Source: Pelargonium cotyledonis (Eukaryota; Streptophyta; Magnoliopsida; Geraniales; Geraniaceae). Taken from it: DNA of 64,000 nt. The notes beneath the pieces are model-generated. The model did no database searches. It had not been told where the DNA came from and worked only from the letters and a program-made list of their open reading frames with translations. Numbering within the stretch: position 1 is the stretch's first letter; every line of letters starts with the position of its first letter. The position numbers were made by a program, and so were the translations under genes. The stretch covers positions 16,965 through 80,964 of the forward strand of contig JAYMTA010000025.1 in NCBI GenBank assembly GCA_036897625.1. Direction: 5' to 3'. Shown here one piece after another: positions 37,656 to 51,080 of this stretch.

Positions 37656-40600
37656 TTTTAGAGCTACTCCTCAGTCTTTAGCAAAGGATAAGTCCTATCT
37701 GAAGAGTTCTAAATCCGAAATACTGATGATAGATAACAAACTTAAAGGTAATGTTCAGTACACTTACTAGGAATATCCATTTATATATTTATGAGCTTCC
37801 GCCATTTTACAAGGGTTGAGTTTTTTCTAGGGCAATATGTGCTGCTTCTTGGTTAAAATTTATACAAAAATGTTTCAAAATGCGGACTCCTTCTTTAAGA
37901 ATCCTCTTAGAGGAGTTTTCTTCTCGGAAAGTTCTATGAGAATTCTATTATTCCCAAAAGGGATTATAAGCGCCAACCCGGTATACTCTTTTTAATAAAG
38001 CTTCTTTATTTCAAATTGAAACCTAGGGTAAACTTAGTATATTCTCCCAAATTATTAGATAGGACCCCTGGATTTCTGTGAAACTTAAGCGCAGCTATTT
38101 AATTAGCGAAAATAACAAACGTTCCTTTTACGAGCAAATTCCTGGAACTTCTCAAAGGAGCTCTGCAGCTGAGAATAAGAACACGGGTTTAAATTTATAC
38201 TATATACAGTAAAAAGCTTCCTTGTATCCCGAGAATCTTCTGGCTCAAGGTGGTGGCAACACTACTTTGTTTGTTGAAATCAATCGGACTAAGGAGTCTC
38301 TGGGAGCGTTTTGCCACGGATTTCCTAAAAGGGGATAGTACAGCGGTAGATATTATAAAAAAATCCTTACCCTACCATAAAGATCTAAAACTGTAAACTG
38401 ATTACCAAGCAAGGAGAATTACATTTTACTATGTTATGTTACCTTTGGCTTCTTCGGGGTATTACTTGAGATTTAATTTATTACTTGAATAGAGACTAAA
38501 ACTTGGTAACATTTATAAAAACCCACAATTTCTTTTGAAAAGCAAATTCTAGCTCACATATGCTCTATACCTGGAGTAAAGGGATTTTAGTGCCGGTATA
38601 AAAAAGGGGTGCCTTACCGCTTCGATATACTTCACATAACTGCTCACTTTCCCTGTAGTTAAGTGTACCGGAGAATCTAAATCTATTTCTACTCTATTTA
38701 CGTAATATATATATATATTTTAATAGTTTTATAAGTACTAAATATATAAAGGGAAATTACCTTTACTAGTTTAAGAATAGAAGCCTTAATAAGGAAATCC
38801 CAAAAAGGGTAAGATATTAGTACAAGAATCAGATATATAAATTAAATAAAGCAAAGAGTTCCTAGTTCAAAGTAATCCTCCAAATCCAAGATTACTTAAG
38901 TGATAGGTTAAATATTAAATGTTATACCACAGAGCAACTTTCAAAGTAAGTTGAACTAAACATAAGACTTTCAATACATTAGAGGACCTAATTACCAAAA
39001 TTCGTCATATCATATACTTAATCTGGTGATGCTGTTTATTAACGGTGTAAAGAAATCTAGTCATTTTTTGAACCTTTTTCACTCGGATACGGGCGGCTTT
39101 GATTTAACCAATAGGGGAGTGCGCTGGATAGTACTTATAGAGCTATATCTAAGGTTGGAATTTAGTAAGAATGTCTATATTAGGTGATAAAAGTAAAGGG
39201 CCAGTTTCTATATGTTTAGTTTCAGTCTTTTTACAAAAACGGAAAGGTAGCAGTCAACAAGCAGGATAGACTAAAATATCTAAAAGAACGCCCCGCTACT
39301 CAATAACAAAGAATTGGTACAAGAGGTTTGCATATTAACTTTTAGTCAAGTATAGGGTTTTTCTTTCCTAGGTCAAAGTAAGCTAGCTTTCAAAACAATA
39401 TATCTTTAACAACAGGCAGGTGAAGTCATGCAATGACACAGGGTTTTCCTACAGCTAAACTTCTTCCTTTTTCGGATAAAATACTATCTTTACTTTATAA
39501 ATACCTCCTGAATTGAATCTGACATTCATGGGGCGTTTACCACAATGGAGACAAATTCTGATCTCAAAAAGGATTCTCTTATAATAATACCATACTCTAT
39601 TTCCACAATATAAAAAGAAAAATATTAGGGATACCCAGTAGGGTCTTGGTCAGTTTTAGAGTTATCCAACAAGATTTGTTATACCATATATCGCTAAAAA
39701 ACTCTATGATTTATCTGTTAACCTTTAATAAAGAGTGTAGTTTAGGAAAGATAGCCTTCTCTTTTAGTTCCTTGGGTACTTGACAGTAAAAACCTCTAAA
39801 TTGTAGGAAGTGAAGCCCCATATTTTTCTTGAATTCTTTTTTCATAACTGGGCGGTGAAACTCTATTCCCAGTTTCGGCTATTCAAAAAAAAAATAGAGT
39901 GTCCGCAAAAACCTGTTACTGGTGGGCTTTTACTCTAAATCTAACCTATATGTATTCAAGCTCCCCCTGCAAAATAGAAATTGAGCCGGGTTATAGACCC
40001 TTTAGGACTCTATTTAATCGATCTCCAAGCGGGCTTCCTAATACTATAGAAAAAAAATTTAGAAGATAAATAAGGATTTAGCGAATTGTGGAATTTCTCT
40101 TTATTCGAGTGATCTTTTCCAGGTGGAGTTTCTCACATACATTCTGTGTCCATTTACTTTAGAAATTCCTTAAAAAAGTGCTAGCTGGATTTTAGTTAAA
40201 TTGTCATTGCCTTAACTCTAACCAAAAAAACATTTTAATACCAAACACCCAACCCGGTATTAGATAAATGGATTTCCACTTTTCTTATTGAGAGTAAAAA
40301 GAACAATAGATAAACCTGATCTCAATTAGGAAATTAAAAGCTGGTCGGTCTCCGGAGAGCCCAAAATACTTGAGGTATTAAGTGCAAGTTTAAATTCTAA
40401 TTATTTATTCTACACCTTCAGTTCCAAGAGGCCTTATAAATTCTTTTTTATTTAAAAATCCTGAATACGGGTAAAACAAAGTCTAACGGAATATGTTTTG
40501 GTATATCAAGTTTTATATCAAGCCCTTTACGAAAATGTAAGCATTCCCCCTAAGTCAAAGAATCAAAATTAGAGTCTAACTTATAGCTCCCTTTTTATAG

Positions 40601-42835
40601 TACAGAAGAAAACCCTTTAATGTTTTTTTTTCAGATACCTCTCCCTTTCCGTCTTAAGTATTAAAATAGTACCTCAAAGTATTAGCTGTTTAGTAAAAAG
40701 GTTTTCCTTTAATGAGTAAGGAGTTTGAAGAAGACGGATTCTTATACAGAAGTTGTTAACCGCATTTTAATTATAATAAATGAAAAGGAATCACTCGTCA
40801 GTGGTATACTCATAAGTTGGCTTACTTAACTGTGCTTGGAACACGTTAAAGGTTTGGCTCGTGGGATATCTATCCGGAGATCTTCGCCCCAGAGGGACAA
40901 ATACTAAAAGCGAAAACTAGAAGCTTTATTGGTTATTATTACGATAATTTTTAGGTATATTTAAAGTCTTTTCTGAGTTTGATCCATGCATTATATAGGT
41001 AAATATAAATTATGTAAGTATGCGACTCTGATTGAACTGGACACTAGGTCACCGGAAGTTCCAAAACCCCTATACGAAGATTATCTTTAGTCTTCAGTAC
41101 TAACACAATTGTTAAGAAATTCCCGTATCCTTATTGTTAAAGTCTAAAAAAATAAAGAAGCTTATAACCGGATCCTAAAAAAAGAACTCTATTTATTATA
41201 GAAGAGATTCCCTCGGTCAACCAAGATCAACTGAATTCTTCAGGAAAAAGTTTCCTTTATTAAGAATAGGGGCAATCCTTGATATTTTAAGTTGTAAATT
41301 GGAAGTCTTACCGTGTTTTTGTTGAGTTATTCTTCAAATCTAAATTAGTTTAGTTTATTATTTCAATAACCCGGCCGAGGCTAGGAGTTGTTTCAGTAAA
41401 AAGAATAACTCTTAACTTAAAGTCGTGCTCTAACCCTACAAATTAAAGTAAAAAAGTCAAAGAGTTACTATTAATGAAAAAAGAAAAGATATATATATGG
41501 ATTACACAGATTTATCCTTCTGAGTTTTATACTTTACTTGGTGGAGTCATATTACCGGATACCTCTCTAATTTTAATTACTAAGAGAATTCTTATATATA
41601 ATGAATATTCTTGAGCGGGGACCCCTTATGGAACACCTCAGCCAGGGAATTCTATTATACTAAATAAAAGTACTATAACTGAATTATTAAGGAATAACAG
41701 GACCCATTCTAGAGTAGTTTAAACCTTTTTTCTATAGTATACAAAAGTAAAAATAAAGTAGTTTTGTCTTATAGATTAGAAGAGTCTTACTAGCTGTTTG
41801 GGAATATATCTTTCAACTTTTAAGTGAGTTTACTAACATTTGTTTTAAATAGAGGCACCCCTCGTTAAAAAAAAGTTATACTCTAATATCTTTAACTCTG
41901 AATCCATTTATCCATCAAATTGACTATTTCCTGAATCTAGCTGTGTAGGCATGAGTCTTAAAAAAGGTATAGCAGCAAGATCTGCATGCAATTATAGGAA
42001 ACTTCGCCGGCTGGAGCTTTCTGTACCTTGGATGTTTACTTTGTCTTATCAAAATGAAAGGAATAGGTAGACCCTCTATCTAGCACTGCTCCAACAAAGA
42101 CTAGAACTTCTTTCTCAAAGCTATATTTAAAGGCTTGGGTTTAACTTATTAGATTAGAAAAAGCTGGCCTCAACAACCCTAAATGAAGGGACGTACTATA
42201 AAAAACTTAGGAGTTTATTTGTATGTATAAAACAAGACTCTTAGAAACGAAAGCCTTTAATATTGTCTTCTATATAAAATAACTAACTACTTATACAATA
42301 TTCAGATAGAATCCTGCACACTTTAAGTAGAACCCTTAATTAAATTCTGTGATAAGGTATCGGAAGTTTGTGTTTTACAAGGATCCGGCCGTCTATTAGA
42401 CGCAATTGAAATCAAATGAGAATCCGGAGCCCTTAGGACTCCCATTATAGCTAAATCAAACCGGAGTTCCCCTTCTGTGAGATATGTCCTACTAGTGCAT
42501 AAATTATAAAGGAACCCCTGACTATAAAACGTGCTTTACCTTAATGAGTTCAGCTCTGTTATAATATAAACTTTAAGGGGTACATCCTCCTTTTTCTTAG
42601 GATAGGTATGGGTATAACAATGTTTAAGAATCCAGAATTAGTTAAGCTAACTTACTTGCTCAGCGGAAGCTCTACTCCAAAAAGGTGTAAGATTATTTAT
42701 TAAATATAGGAGGGGTTTTTCGACTCTTGCTCTCCAAACTTCTTTTGTTAAACAACAGTAAGTAAATAAGAAAGTTTCCAGCTTTCGGATTATAAGCCTA
42801 AGCAAGGCTAAGAATCTAGATTTGAGAGGTTCCGC
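37656..42835. other. Mostly empty, one weak tRNA relic
   Basis: Apart from the element at 39,060-39,130 I see only simple sequence. At 38,228-38,337 a frame stays open for about 35 codons and includes AQGGGNTTLFVEINRTK, which I do not recognise. A T-arm-like CCAGTTCAATC lies on the minus strand near 41,030. Confidence 0.5.
39060..39130 (-). pseudogene. tRNA-like element, weak
   Basis: The minus strand reads CCCCTATTGGTTAAATCAAAG (D-arm-like in its first 20 bases) and GAGTGAAAAAGGTTCAAAAA (T-arm-like). Between them lies CCGCCCGTATCC, with no clear anticodon stem. Confidence 0.35.
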
Positions 42836-43215
42836 TAAACTAGAATAGAAGGGTTTTCCTCTTCACTTCTTGATTTAGAGCTCTTACTTCTTCTGTGCTT
42901 TTGAGTGGGATATAGAGCTCTGTAGGTTTTACAAGCAAGATAAATTCTGCCTGGGTCAAAGGAGGGTCTCTTATACGTGGGTCTGGCCTTGCTTTCTCCC
43001 GGCTCCTAAAATCCCCTGATTGGAAAGGTTTAAGAGCCAAGGTCCCATTTTCGGCTTAGGAGGGTAGGTCTAGGTAGTAGGAAAACGTCTGAGGGTAGAG
43101 TTAGTAGGCAAGTTATGGTACGGGAATAAGAGTCTAGTTTTACAGAAGAGAAAAGGCCTTTGAAAGGAACCGGGAAGTTACTGCTTTTGTGGAGTGCTTC
43201 TTGTAGGTTCAAAAC
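42836..43215. other. G+C-richer block with no recognisable gene
   Basis: One sampled 60-base line here exceeds 50 percent G+C, against about a third elsewhere. Two adjacent minus-strand frames of 66 and 60 codons overlap by 11 bases in different frames. Neither protein resembles a family I know, and I see no start signal, so I do not call them genes. The block precedes the small repeat family. Confidence 0.4.
42926..42960 (+). repeat. Dispersed repeat, copy A (ACAAGC-AGATAAAT-TGCCT)
   Basis: This copy has TTTTACAAGCAAGATAAAT followed by TCTGCCTGGGTC. Related copies lie at 43,397 and 44,656, and an inverted piece at 61,965. The copies differ by substitutions and small gaps, so the family is old. 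Confidence 0.45.
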
Positions 43216-43396
43216 GTCCCAGCTAACTTTTTAGGTAAGAGTTGTTTGGGGATAACTCAAGTAAGGAGTCTGCTTTTTAACAAAGGGCTAGCCTATAAAG
43301 AAAAGAAGTCTAGTTTTCGCTTCTTGAGAGGTACGAAGTACAAGTAAGAAAAAGTCTATAAAATAGATTAGGAGACAGAGAAAGTAGTAGACATTC

Positions 43397-43430
43397 GTTT
43401 TTACAAGCATGATAAATCTTGCCTTAGTTT
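43397..43430 (+). repeat. Dispersed repeat, copy B
   Basis: This copy reads TTTTACAAGCATGATAAATC followed by TTGCCTTAG. It shares about 20 bases with copy A and with the TAAATCTTTGCCTTAG of copy C. Confidence 0.45.
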
Positions 43431-43544
43431 TTGTCTACTTAGTTAGTAGAAAGGGAATATTAAGTCTAAAGTCTCTGGTCCTAAACAAATCTAAGGAATT
43501 TTGAGTAAGTAATATAATCTTTACTAGGAATCCTTACTATAAGA

Positions 43545-43720
43545 GGAGTAAGACACATAATACAAGTAAGTACAGGTTATAAGACATGTCAAGCTCCTCA
43601 TAAGACAGCTAAGACTCATAAGAGTCAGCTACAGAAAAGTATGAAAGAAGGTATGCTACAGAAAGTAATAGTAAGACAAAAGCAAGATGTAAGACCAGAA
43701 TCTGTCAATCAAGTAGCTAA
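43545..43720. other. AAG- and ACA-rich purine-biased stretch
   Basis: This stretch has many ATAAGACA, CAGCTA and ACAGAAA words on the + strand. Similar texture is seen at 19,830-19,985 and 56,155-56,240. The words recur without a fixed period, so it is not a tandem array. No coding frame crosses it. Confidence 0.4.
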
Positions 43721-44175
43721 TCAAACATAAATACTAAGACTTGTTTCAGGAAAGATTTATCTTGTTTACAGTCATTCATTCTTAAGTCAAGTCTTCCTAT
43801 TTCTACTATGTAAGATCTGTGTTGAACCTTGTACATGTTGTTCCTTCTCTTGGTGCTTGGACTAGTTGAATTACTTGTTCTGTAGCTACTCTTAAGAAAG
43901 AAGGCGTATTAAATAAGAAAAAGGGGAGTTACTGTCAACCCATTATTCAGCAAGTAAAGTTCTATAAAGGGTTTTAAGAAAACTTATGAGTTACAAGGAA
44001 TTAAAGTATAAGAAGTATAAGCTACACAGTAAGACAAAGAATATATCCTGTCTAGTTACTAGGAAAAGGTTTCATGTTGTTAGTTTAATAGGAGTCCCTT
44101 TTGAGGACTTTAGAAAGTGTAAAACTTATAGGGGTTTCTTACTAGATAGAGAGATCTCTTTCTCAGTTATAGGTG

Positions 44176-44255
44176 TTATGGGATTTGAACCTATGTCTTA
44201 TTATAATATCACTTCTATTATAGATATGGGATAGGACCTGAACTCCTGTATTTTC
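44176..44255 (-). pseudogene. Two T-arm-like fragments
   Basis: At 44,176-44,200 the minus strand reads GACATAGGTTCAAATCCCAT, a T-arm with four of five stem pairs. At 44,229-44,255 it reads ACAGGAGTTCAGGTCCTAT, a poorer one. No anticodon or D-arm is placed for either. A chance 82-codon frame on the other strand crosses this segment, and its GFEPMS peptide is only the T-loop read in translation. Confidence 0.4.
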
Positions 44256-44655
44256 TTAGTCTCTCTGTAGTGTAGTATATAAAGTAAAGGCCGACCCTTA
44301 GGGTTTGTTACTCGGGATCAGTTTAAGAAGTATAGAAGTATGGGTTTCAGCTTTTGAGTAAAGAATTCAAGTTTAAAAATCCTGTTGACTCTCGGATTAA
44401 GGAAGTTAGGAATATTAGGAAGAAGAAGTTGTTGGGTATATGGGTATCTCTGTTCTATCATATATACTACTTGCACAACCCTTCCTCAGGAAAGAAAAAA
44501 GGTTGGGAACATTAACCCTCTCTAATATCAAGCAAGCTCGCCTCTCTGTAGCAGTAACAACTAAAGAACACGAGGAATTATCCTAAACCAAGTAATACAA
44601 GTCATTTTATTAACAAATAGCTTTCTTACTAGTTAAAAACCTAAGGGATGTGTTC

Positions 44656-44690
44656 TATTTACAAAGATAAATCTTTGCCTTAGCTCTTAG
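44656..44690 (+). repeat. Dispersed repeat, copy C
   Basis: This copy reads TTTACAAAGATAAATC followed by TTTGCCTTAG. Relative to copy B it lacks a few bases after ACAA. Confidence 0.4.
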
Positions 44691-45714
44691 CCAGTTAAAT
44701 GGAGTCTTATTTAGTGTATCTTTAGGGTGCTTAATAGTAAGAAACCGGGGGGTCGAGAAAGCAAGTACAGGTATGAGTTAGGTCTAGTCAGTAGGCATAA
44801 GAAAGATGTTGAGATTAAGAGGAGAGGCAAGCATCTAAGTTAGGTTTGTATTGAGGAAGTTATCCTAGACAGTAAAAGGTCTTTTGCTAGAGTCTTCACT
44901 GATCAAGGTGTTATGAACACAGTGGAGCAAGTCAAAACCTCTTAATAAAAAGACTTGGCTAAGAATTTACTGACAACACGGCAAACACGCCGGAAGTTCT
45001 TTATACTAGCTAGACAGGGAGGGGACTCACTTGAAAACTAAACCAGGCGCACCCCTATAAATCCAGAATTTATATTAGATTACATGTCAAGAGCTTTATG
45101 TATTTTTTTATGATTACTACACTCTTTTCTTCCTATTTATACCCTTAGCGCCAATTCTCAAGAATACGGGATTCCCGGATATTTGTAATTAACTAAAGAA
45201 ATTAGAACTTTTTAAATTAAAGGATAGTACTCATACACATAAGACTAAATGCCTTCATTTCCGAATCAAGAAGAGCCCTTAAAAACCTTATTAAGAATAG
45301 AACTATTATATATCACTTAATACATAAAATACTCTAGATAATAGGATAGGATAATATGAATACGCCTATAACTCCTAGTGAGATAGAGAATGCTTAATAG
45401 AAGGAATTCCTTTTAATAGGGTTATTACACAAGGTTGTCTAAGCAAGGGTTTACCTTATTTAATTTAAAGGGGCCCTTTTATTACTAATTGATAGACGAA
45501 ATTCTAAACAGTCAAACCCATCCAGAGGTTTGGTTTCCCTCGGTTATTGTATTTAATTTGGGATCTTAGGAAGCCCGTATTTAGATATAGGAACAATGCA
45601 GAAAGAAGCAGTTTGTAAAATAGGTATTACTAGAAAAAGGATAGGACACCTCCTAAAGAGTCCGTGCTTAAAACGGGGCTTTAATGAGTATTATACTTAG
45701 TTATTTCCGGAGTC

Positions 45715-45775
45715 CTTGCGACTTGAACTTCAGCCCTTAACAAGCTCCTTGGAAAAACTCAACTAACAACTAAGG
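45715..45775 (-). pseudogene. tRNA-like element, weak
   Basis: The minus strand has GTTAGTTGAG (D-arm-like), GAGCTTGTTAAGGG (possible Asn-type GUU loop) and GCTGAAGTTCAAGTCGC (T-arm-like). The stems do not form. Confidence 0.35.
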
Positions 45776-48700
45776 TGTATTACAAATAAGGGCCTTGCTA
45801 GGTAACTAAAGTGGGTCAGACTGCGATAGAACCTAAGCTCATAACTTAAGAATTACTTGCACTTTGTATCCTTGTAATGCACCTGGAGCTGCTCTTTATT
45901 TTATACAGTTACAGCCCTTGATTGAAATAAAATACTTTAAATGTGAGTCCCCCTAAACAGGAAATCCCCGTATGTAATAAAGTTCTATCCCTTTATAGTA
46001 AACTTACGGGGTTCTCCTTTATCAACTAGAAAAAGACTATAACTAAAACGTAGGACTAAACTTATTCTCTTACTACATTGCAGATAATTCAAAAGGTACA
46101 ATCTCAAACAACTTGACAAGTAAGTATATAGGAGCTAACCCAGGACCTTCTCTTCTAAATAAAGATTAAATCTCGATATATTTACTTTTAAAAAAAAAAA
46201 GCATTTGATAGTTTTTTCTTCTTAACGATTCTAGTCTTTTCTCCCCTAACTAATAAGGGGTCGGGCTTGTAAGGGCATTAACAAATTCTTATACATAAAG
46301 GGGTAGGAGAGGTCCGCAAATTCCTTAAAAAACTGATAATAGCATTTTTCTCGGGCAAAGTCCTGCTTAGATCTACAATATTCTAGTTCATCTTTATATA
46401 CCCCTCCCGCCGAGAAAAGTCGATTTACAAAGTACTCTTCATAACCTGAACGCTAGACTAAGAATCTCTTAGGACTCCGCTTTAAATTTCCCTTTGTTAA
46501 CCTCTTTTGGCTACTCTTTTGCTTTATATATTTAGGCTAGCTACCTGAATTGTAAAGTTGTTAAGGTCTAATTCCGAGTTCTTCTATATTAAATTAAGTG
46601 CTTTTGCGTTTATGAGTTTTTATAAACAAAAATCCAAATACGAAAAAGGCGTAAACCAAGGATTTCCGTTTTAATCCCTAATTCTGCGAAATGAGTCCTT
46701 TTTCTGTCTCCAAAAAAGAATGCTAGCTGAGAAATATTCACTAATTCCCCGTTTTCGTGAAAGTGATCGTAAGTAGAAAATTTTCTATTCATTTTCACAA
46801 GTCCAGTTCTAGATTCCTGGAGAAAAGCCACAGGGAAGTAAAAGAGCCCATATTCCTTATTGTAGTATACAGCTTCCTTATGAACACTGAGTTCCTTTTT
46901 TGTAGTTAGTCACATTTTCCTTTTTGCTTGGGTACATAAATCCTCTTATCAGCTTTATAACTTATAGGTTAAAAAGACTCCTTAGTGAAGGGGCCTGTGG
47001 GGTGTTGTGTTTTAAGGATAGAAGTTAAATGTAATAGATTCCAGTTCACAGAAAAATGTAAAATGACGGCAACCTTGGGTAAAACTAGTATTTTTTGTAA
47101 TTCAGATTTTACGTTATTACTTTGATATGCAGCGGAAACCCCCTGATTACGTGTATTTTCGAGCGGCGAGAGCAATCTTTAACGCAGTTTTATGAATGTT
47201 GCAAAAGAAGAGGGCACTTTTGAGCCAGTTCTCAGATAAACCAAAACTCTTAATTTTTAAAAGATATAGGACCCGTATAACAAGTTAGAGCAAAACAAAA
47301 ACTTAACTTTTTGGGGCTTTCTTGGACCTCTAAAATTCACTTTTTCGTACTTCCTCGATATAGGATAAAAGCTAAACACACTTTATTTAACAATTTACCC
47401 TGCTTTTTTAATTACTCCATTTACTTAGTCTTGAGAATCCAAGTTCTTAATAGTTCCCAGATAGCAGTAATAAAACTTACACTTAATTGGAAAACAGATT
47501 ACAAGCTACCCTACCACCGGACACCTTCCCAGTTTTAAAGAGAGACCCTTTACTTTAGTAAGAGAAGATGCATATCTATCCCAATTAGGAGCCTGCTTTG
47601 CTTTGAATATATATATAAGCTTTTCCCGGGCCACTTTCAACCGACCAAAAGGAGAAAAAAGGGTACATAAAAGGGGTAAATATAAGTACTCTCTATTAGA
47701 TAAATTAAAAGCTTTACTAAATTCGGCAAATGTCTAAAGCCCTTAATCCAGAAAAGCTTCTTTAGAGTCATAAGTATAGGTTCTTCTGTTTTGAAGTTCA
47801 GATACATGAAAGCCCTCTTTGAAGGGGTTGCCAATAAGGGGAACGAGAAGTGGTCCAGTCTAAAACGATTTGAGTGCTCTTTGTATTTCCTACCTTAAAA
47901 AGTAAGTGAATATATTGCTTGGGTATGCATGAAGATGCCTGTTAAGATCTCTTATCCAGCTTAAGCGCATAACATAAATGAAATTGAGTTGGATTACATT
48001 ATAAAACTCCTTTAATATTATAAGATAGCTTATAAGTTGAGGATAATATATGTATAAGGCACGGAATCCCTTTTTCTATGGAAATGTCTCCAGAAGCATT
48101 TATAGGAGAAAGCGTGAATAACTTGGTTGGGGTAGGTAGGCTTTCATAGAAAACTCATATAGAAGCGCTAGGGGGAGTAATTTCTTGGTAAAGAAGAATC
48201 CTAAAAAGGAAAGATTTTCTAAACAAAATCAAATTTCCAGATGAGGGGTGTTGTGTTTGCCTCGTACCGGTTAAGGACTTTTTCAGTCATGTTAAATTTT
48301 TAAATACTAAAAACTTTATACTTAGGTTTGAATATTTTTCTTTGTTTGTTTTAACTGGGTTTGTAGAATCACAACTATATACGGATTGACCTCTTTCCGT
48401 AATAAGCCCTGGATTTAACATTCGAGAAACTTTTAAAATCCTTCAAATTGTATCTACCAAAAGTACTCGTTTTTTGTTGAAGATCCAGCAGAAAGATAAT
48501 AGTTAACTTATGATATGGGAATTATAATCAATCACCCTTTAGACTATTCAAGCTTACAAGCAAGGTTATGCTATGAAAAGTAAAGGATTATACAGCTACG
48601 CAATCCGCCGGGTATAACCAGGGGGGCTCCTTTAAAAATTACTCTTGCACTTACAATTTATATATTAACAAAGAGGGTGGTTCATACTACGTACTTCCAA

Positions 48701-49500
48701 AAACTCTATCTGATTCCTTCTTAGATATATAAACTAAGAAATTTCTTAATTTAGTAAAGTCTAAAGTATCGCGCTGGCAAAGCTGGGTTTCTAGTCCTAT
48801 TGTTTTATAGTTACTTTTTGATACGAATTGGGGTTTAAAACCGGGGTGGCAAAATCGCGATTAATTTTCTGAAATGGACAGGCTTTACGTAGAAAAGCAC
48901 ACGAAAAGGTAACACTTTATTATTTCAAGTCTTTGAAACATCCCACCCGAACTTATTAATATTTTATCATTATATCCGGGGTTTACTTACTCATGACGTT
49001 TTCCCGTTGTTATACAGTATAGAAATGAGAGTAACTCATTCTTAAAGAATCGGTATGAAACCCTTTTCTAGGGCCCCTTTTAACTAAACAGGTTTTTGTA
49101 ATAGATTTCCTCATAAAAACTCTGTAAGTCTTGTCAATGAATCCTTAAGTTTTACAGAAAAGGCTAGCTTATATCTCTCGATCAAACACTGTGTACTAAT
49201 AAAAAGGATCTCCCGTTTTTAGATTTGTACCGATCCTTGCTTTTTTTAGTTTGACATTTTCTTTAAGTGGGATATCCTTTATAATTCTAATTGTATTTGA
49301 AATTACTCCGGTCTTATAAAAGAGCTCTGTTTTAACCATTTAACCAGAAAGATGAGGTTAAAAAACGATCTCTGCTAAAACTTTTGTTAAAACAGATTAG
49401 CGGATCCTTTATCCTAGCATATAATTACCTATTTTTCTTGCTCACTCAACAAGGGACAGATCGTTTTAGTTTGTACTTACTTTGTAATAGTAAAGTAGTT
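45776..49500. other. Non-coding, nothing recognised
   Basis: Frames of 73, 68, 75 and 65 codons lie between 46,610 and 47,834 on both strands. They fall in a stretch with fewer stops than average, but none shows a family motif, start signal or conserved order. No tRNA arm was found. Confidence 0.5.
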
Positions 49501-49575
49501 CCCTCCCGCAAGATTTGATCTTGGAGCCTTACCGAGTTATACTTGACCTCGCGTATCTTGAGGTTTCACTTGTAT
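49501..49575 (-). pseudogene. tRNA-like element, weak
   Basis: The minus strand reads GGTCAAGTATAACTCGGTAAG and CCAAGATCAAATCTTGCGGG. The second contains a CAAGAT/ATCTTG stem and looks like a T-arm with a shortened loop. The distances fit the 3' half of a tRNA, but an anticodon cannot be chosen. Confidence 0.3.
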
Positions 49576-49782
49576 CAGATAGTAATCAAAGCAGCCCTTG
49601 GTATAAAGTATAAAGATCGGTGACCATCCCTAATTACTTATTTAAAAATAAGAGTGAGTTCGGTGGAAATATGTCTAATGTTAAAGCTTTGAAGTTTTAC
49701 TTTAAGATCCGGGAATCCCTATAAGTTAATTCTTCTCATCTTCTACATAGAACCTACTAAACCTCTTTATCCTATGTCCTGT

Positions 49783-49850
49783 TGGTATTTAACCTTGTCC
49801 ATGCAGCTGCTTTTCCTGGTGCTCTACCGGGTTCAGCTTAAGCTCTGCAA
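49783..49850 (-). pseudogene. tRNA-like element, weak
   Basis: The minus strand carries CCGGGTAGAGCACCAGG, a clear D-arm end, and 20 bases later GCATGGACAAGGTTAAATACC, which looks like a variable loop and T-arm. The intervening AAAAGCAGC gives no proper anticodon stem. Confidence 0.4.
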
Positions 49851-51031
49851 GAGTTTACTGTTTCAGTTACAATCAATCTGTACTCCTAAAAGCTTGCTCT
49901 CGTAAGATCAGTTTTTAATTCCAAGACATCTTTATAAATTCTATTTATGTCTCTTGCCTGTTTTTCTAAATGTAAGTTCAATAAATAGATATATATTTTT
50001 ATAAAGCGCTTCTTCTTATACTAAAAACTTCTCAGTAACCCCAATGACTATATAAAATAAGCGCTTTCTTGCATTAAATTTTACCTGAAAATTTGTCTTA
50101 ATAAAGTAATGAAATCCTAATAAGATACTGGTTTTTTTATAGTTGAGTTTGATTATATATTCTTTGAATGCTTGTATGTAGAGATTGGAAATAAAAGGGA
50201 CAACTTAGTAACAAAAAATTTAACGTATTTAGAAAAAAATCTCAGTCATAAATAAGAGAATTGTACCCTCAGTAAGGGTTCTTAGTAAAGTCTTATAAGA
50301 GAATGCTACTTCTTAAATCTAAAATGAGTAAACTTAAATTCCTAAACATTTCTTTTTTATTCTTATTCATGTATAAGCTAGATATGCGTTTCTATTACCA
50401 CAATACAAGTAAAAGGCTCCGCAAGATAAAGACTCTTGCTTTTTATCCTTATATTCTGACGAGTGTATTAAGTTGCATTACCTCGGTTAATTCCTTTTTT
50501 TGCAATCTACTTTCTCAAGATTAAAGAAAGTAGGGAATTGCATCTTAACCTTATTCCACGGCGTTTTTCTCATAAATTAATCGAATGGAATTCACTTGGC
50601 TAACGCTTTTCGTACCTGGTTTCAATTCTAGTGTTAACATATAGAAATATCCTTTATATCTTTTTATTAATGCCCTTTTTATCCCCAAGCTGGATTCATC
50701 AGCAGTGCTAGTAATTAAAGGGTATATAAATTGAACCTACTAGATAGCCAGGAATGACCCGCTTTATAAAGCAAGTTAGGTAGATCCTGGAGAATTCTTT
50801 AAGGAGAGCACACTAATAATGTAATAGCACGAAAGACTATAATTATTAAGAGATCTCAGAGCATATAGTAAAAAGAATCAGGATTCACTGTACTTCAGAA
50901 TTCTCCAGATATAATCTTTTCTTTAAGAGTGTATTTCTGGGTTTTTGCTTGTGATTTCTTTTTATTCTAACCTTCGATAAATAATCGTCTGCCTTTAATA
51001 TCACCAGAATGGAGTTTTTGTCTTGAATTCA

Positions 51032-51080
51032 AGTGGTAAAACACCCCGCAATTTTATAACAGTAAATGGTTAAAGTTAAC
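51032..51080 (+). pseudogene. Weak tRNA D-arm fragment
   Basis: AATTCAAGTGGTAAAACACC is similar to the D-arm of Gln, His or Gly tRNAs. Nothing downstream can be matched to an anticodon arm or T-arm. Confidence 0.25.

Noticed and set aside
41028-41065. T-arm-like CCAGTTCAATC on the minus strand
   Set aside because: No D-arm or anticodon arm, and the stem does not pair.
43986-44234. 82-codon frame with GFEPMS near its end
   Set aside because: The peptide is a tRNA T-arm read on the wrong strand; the rest has no motif.
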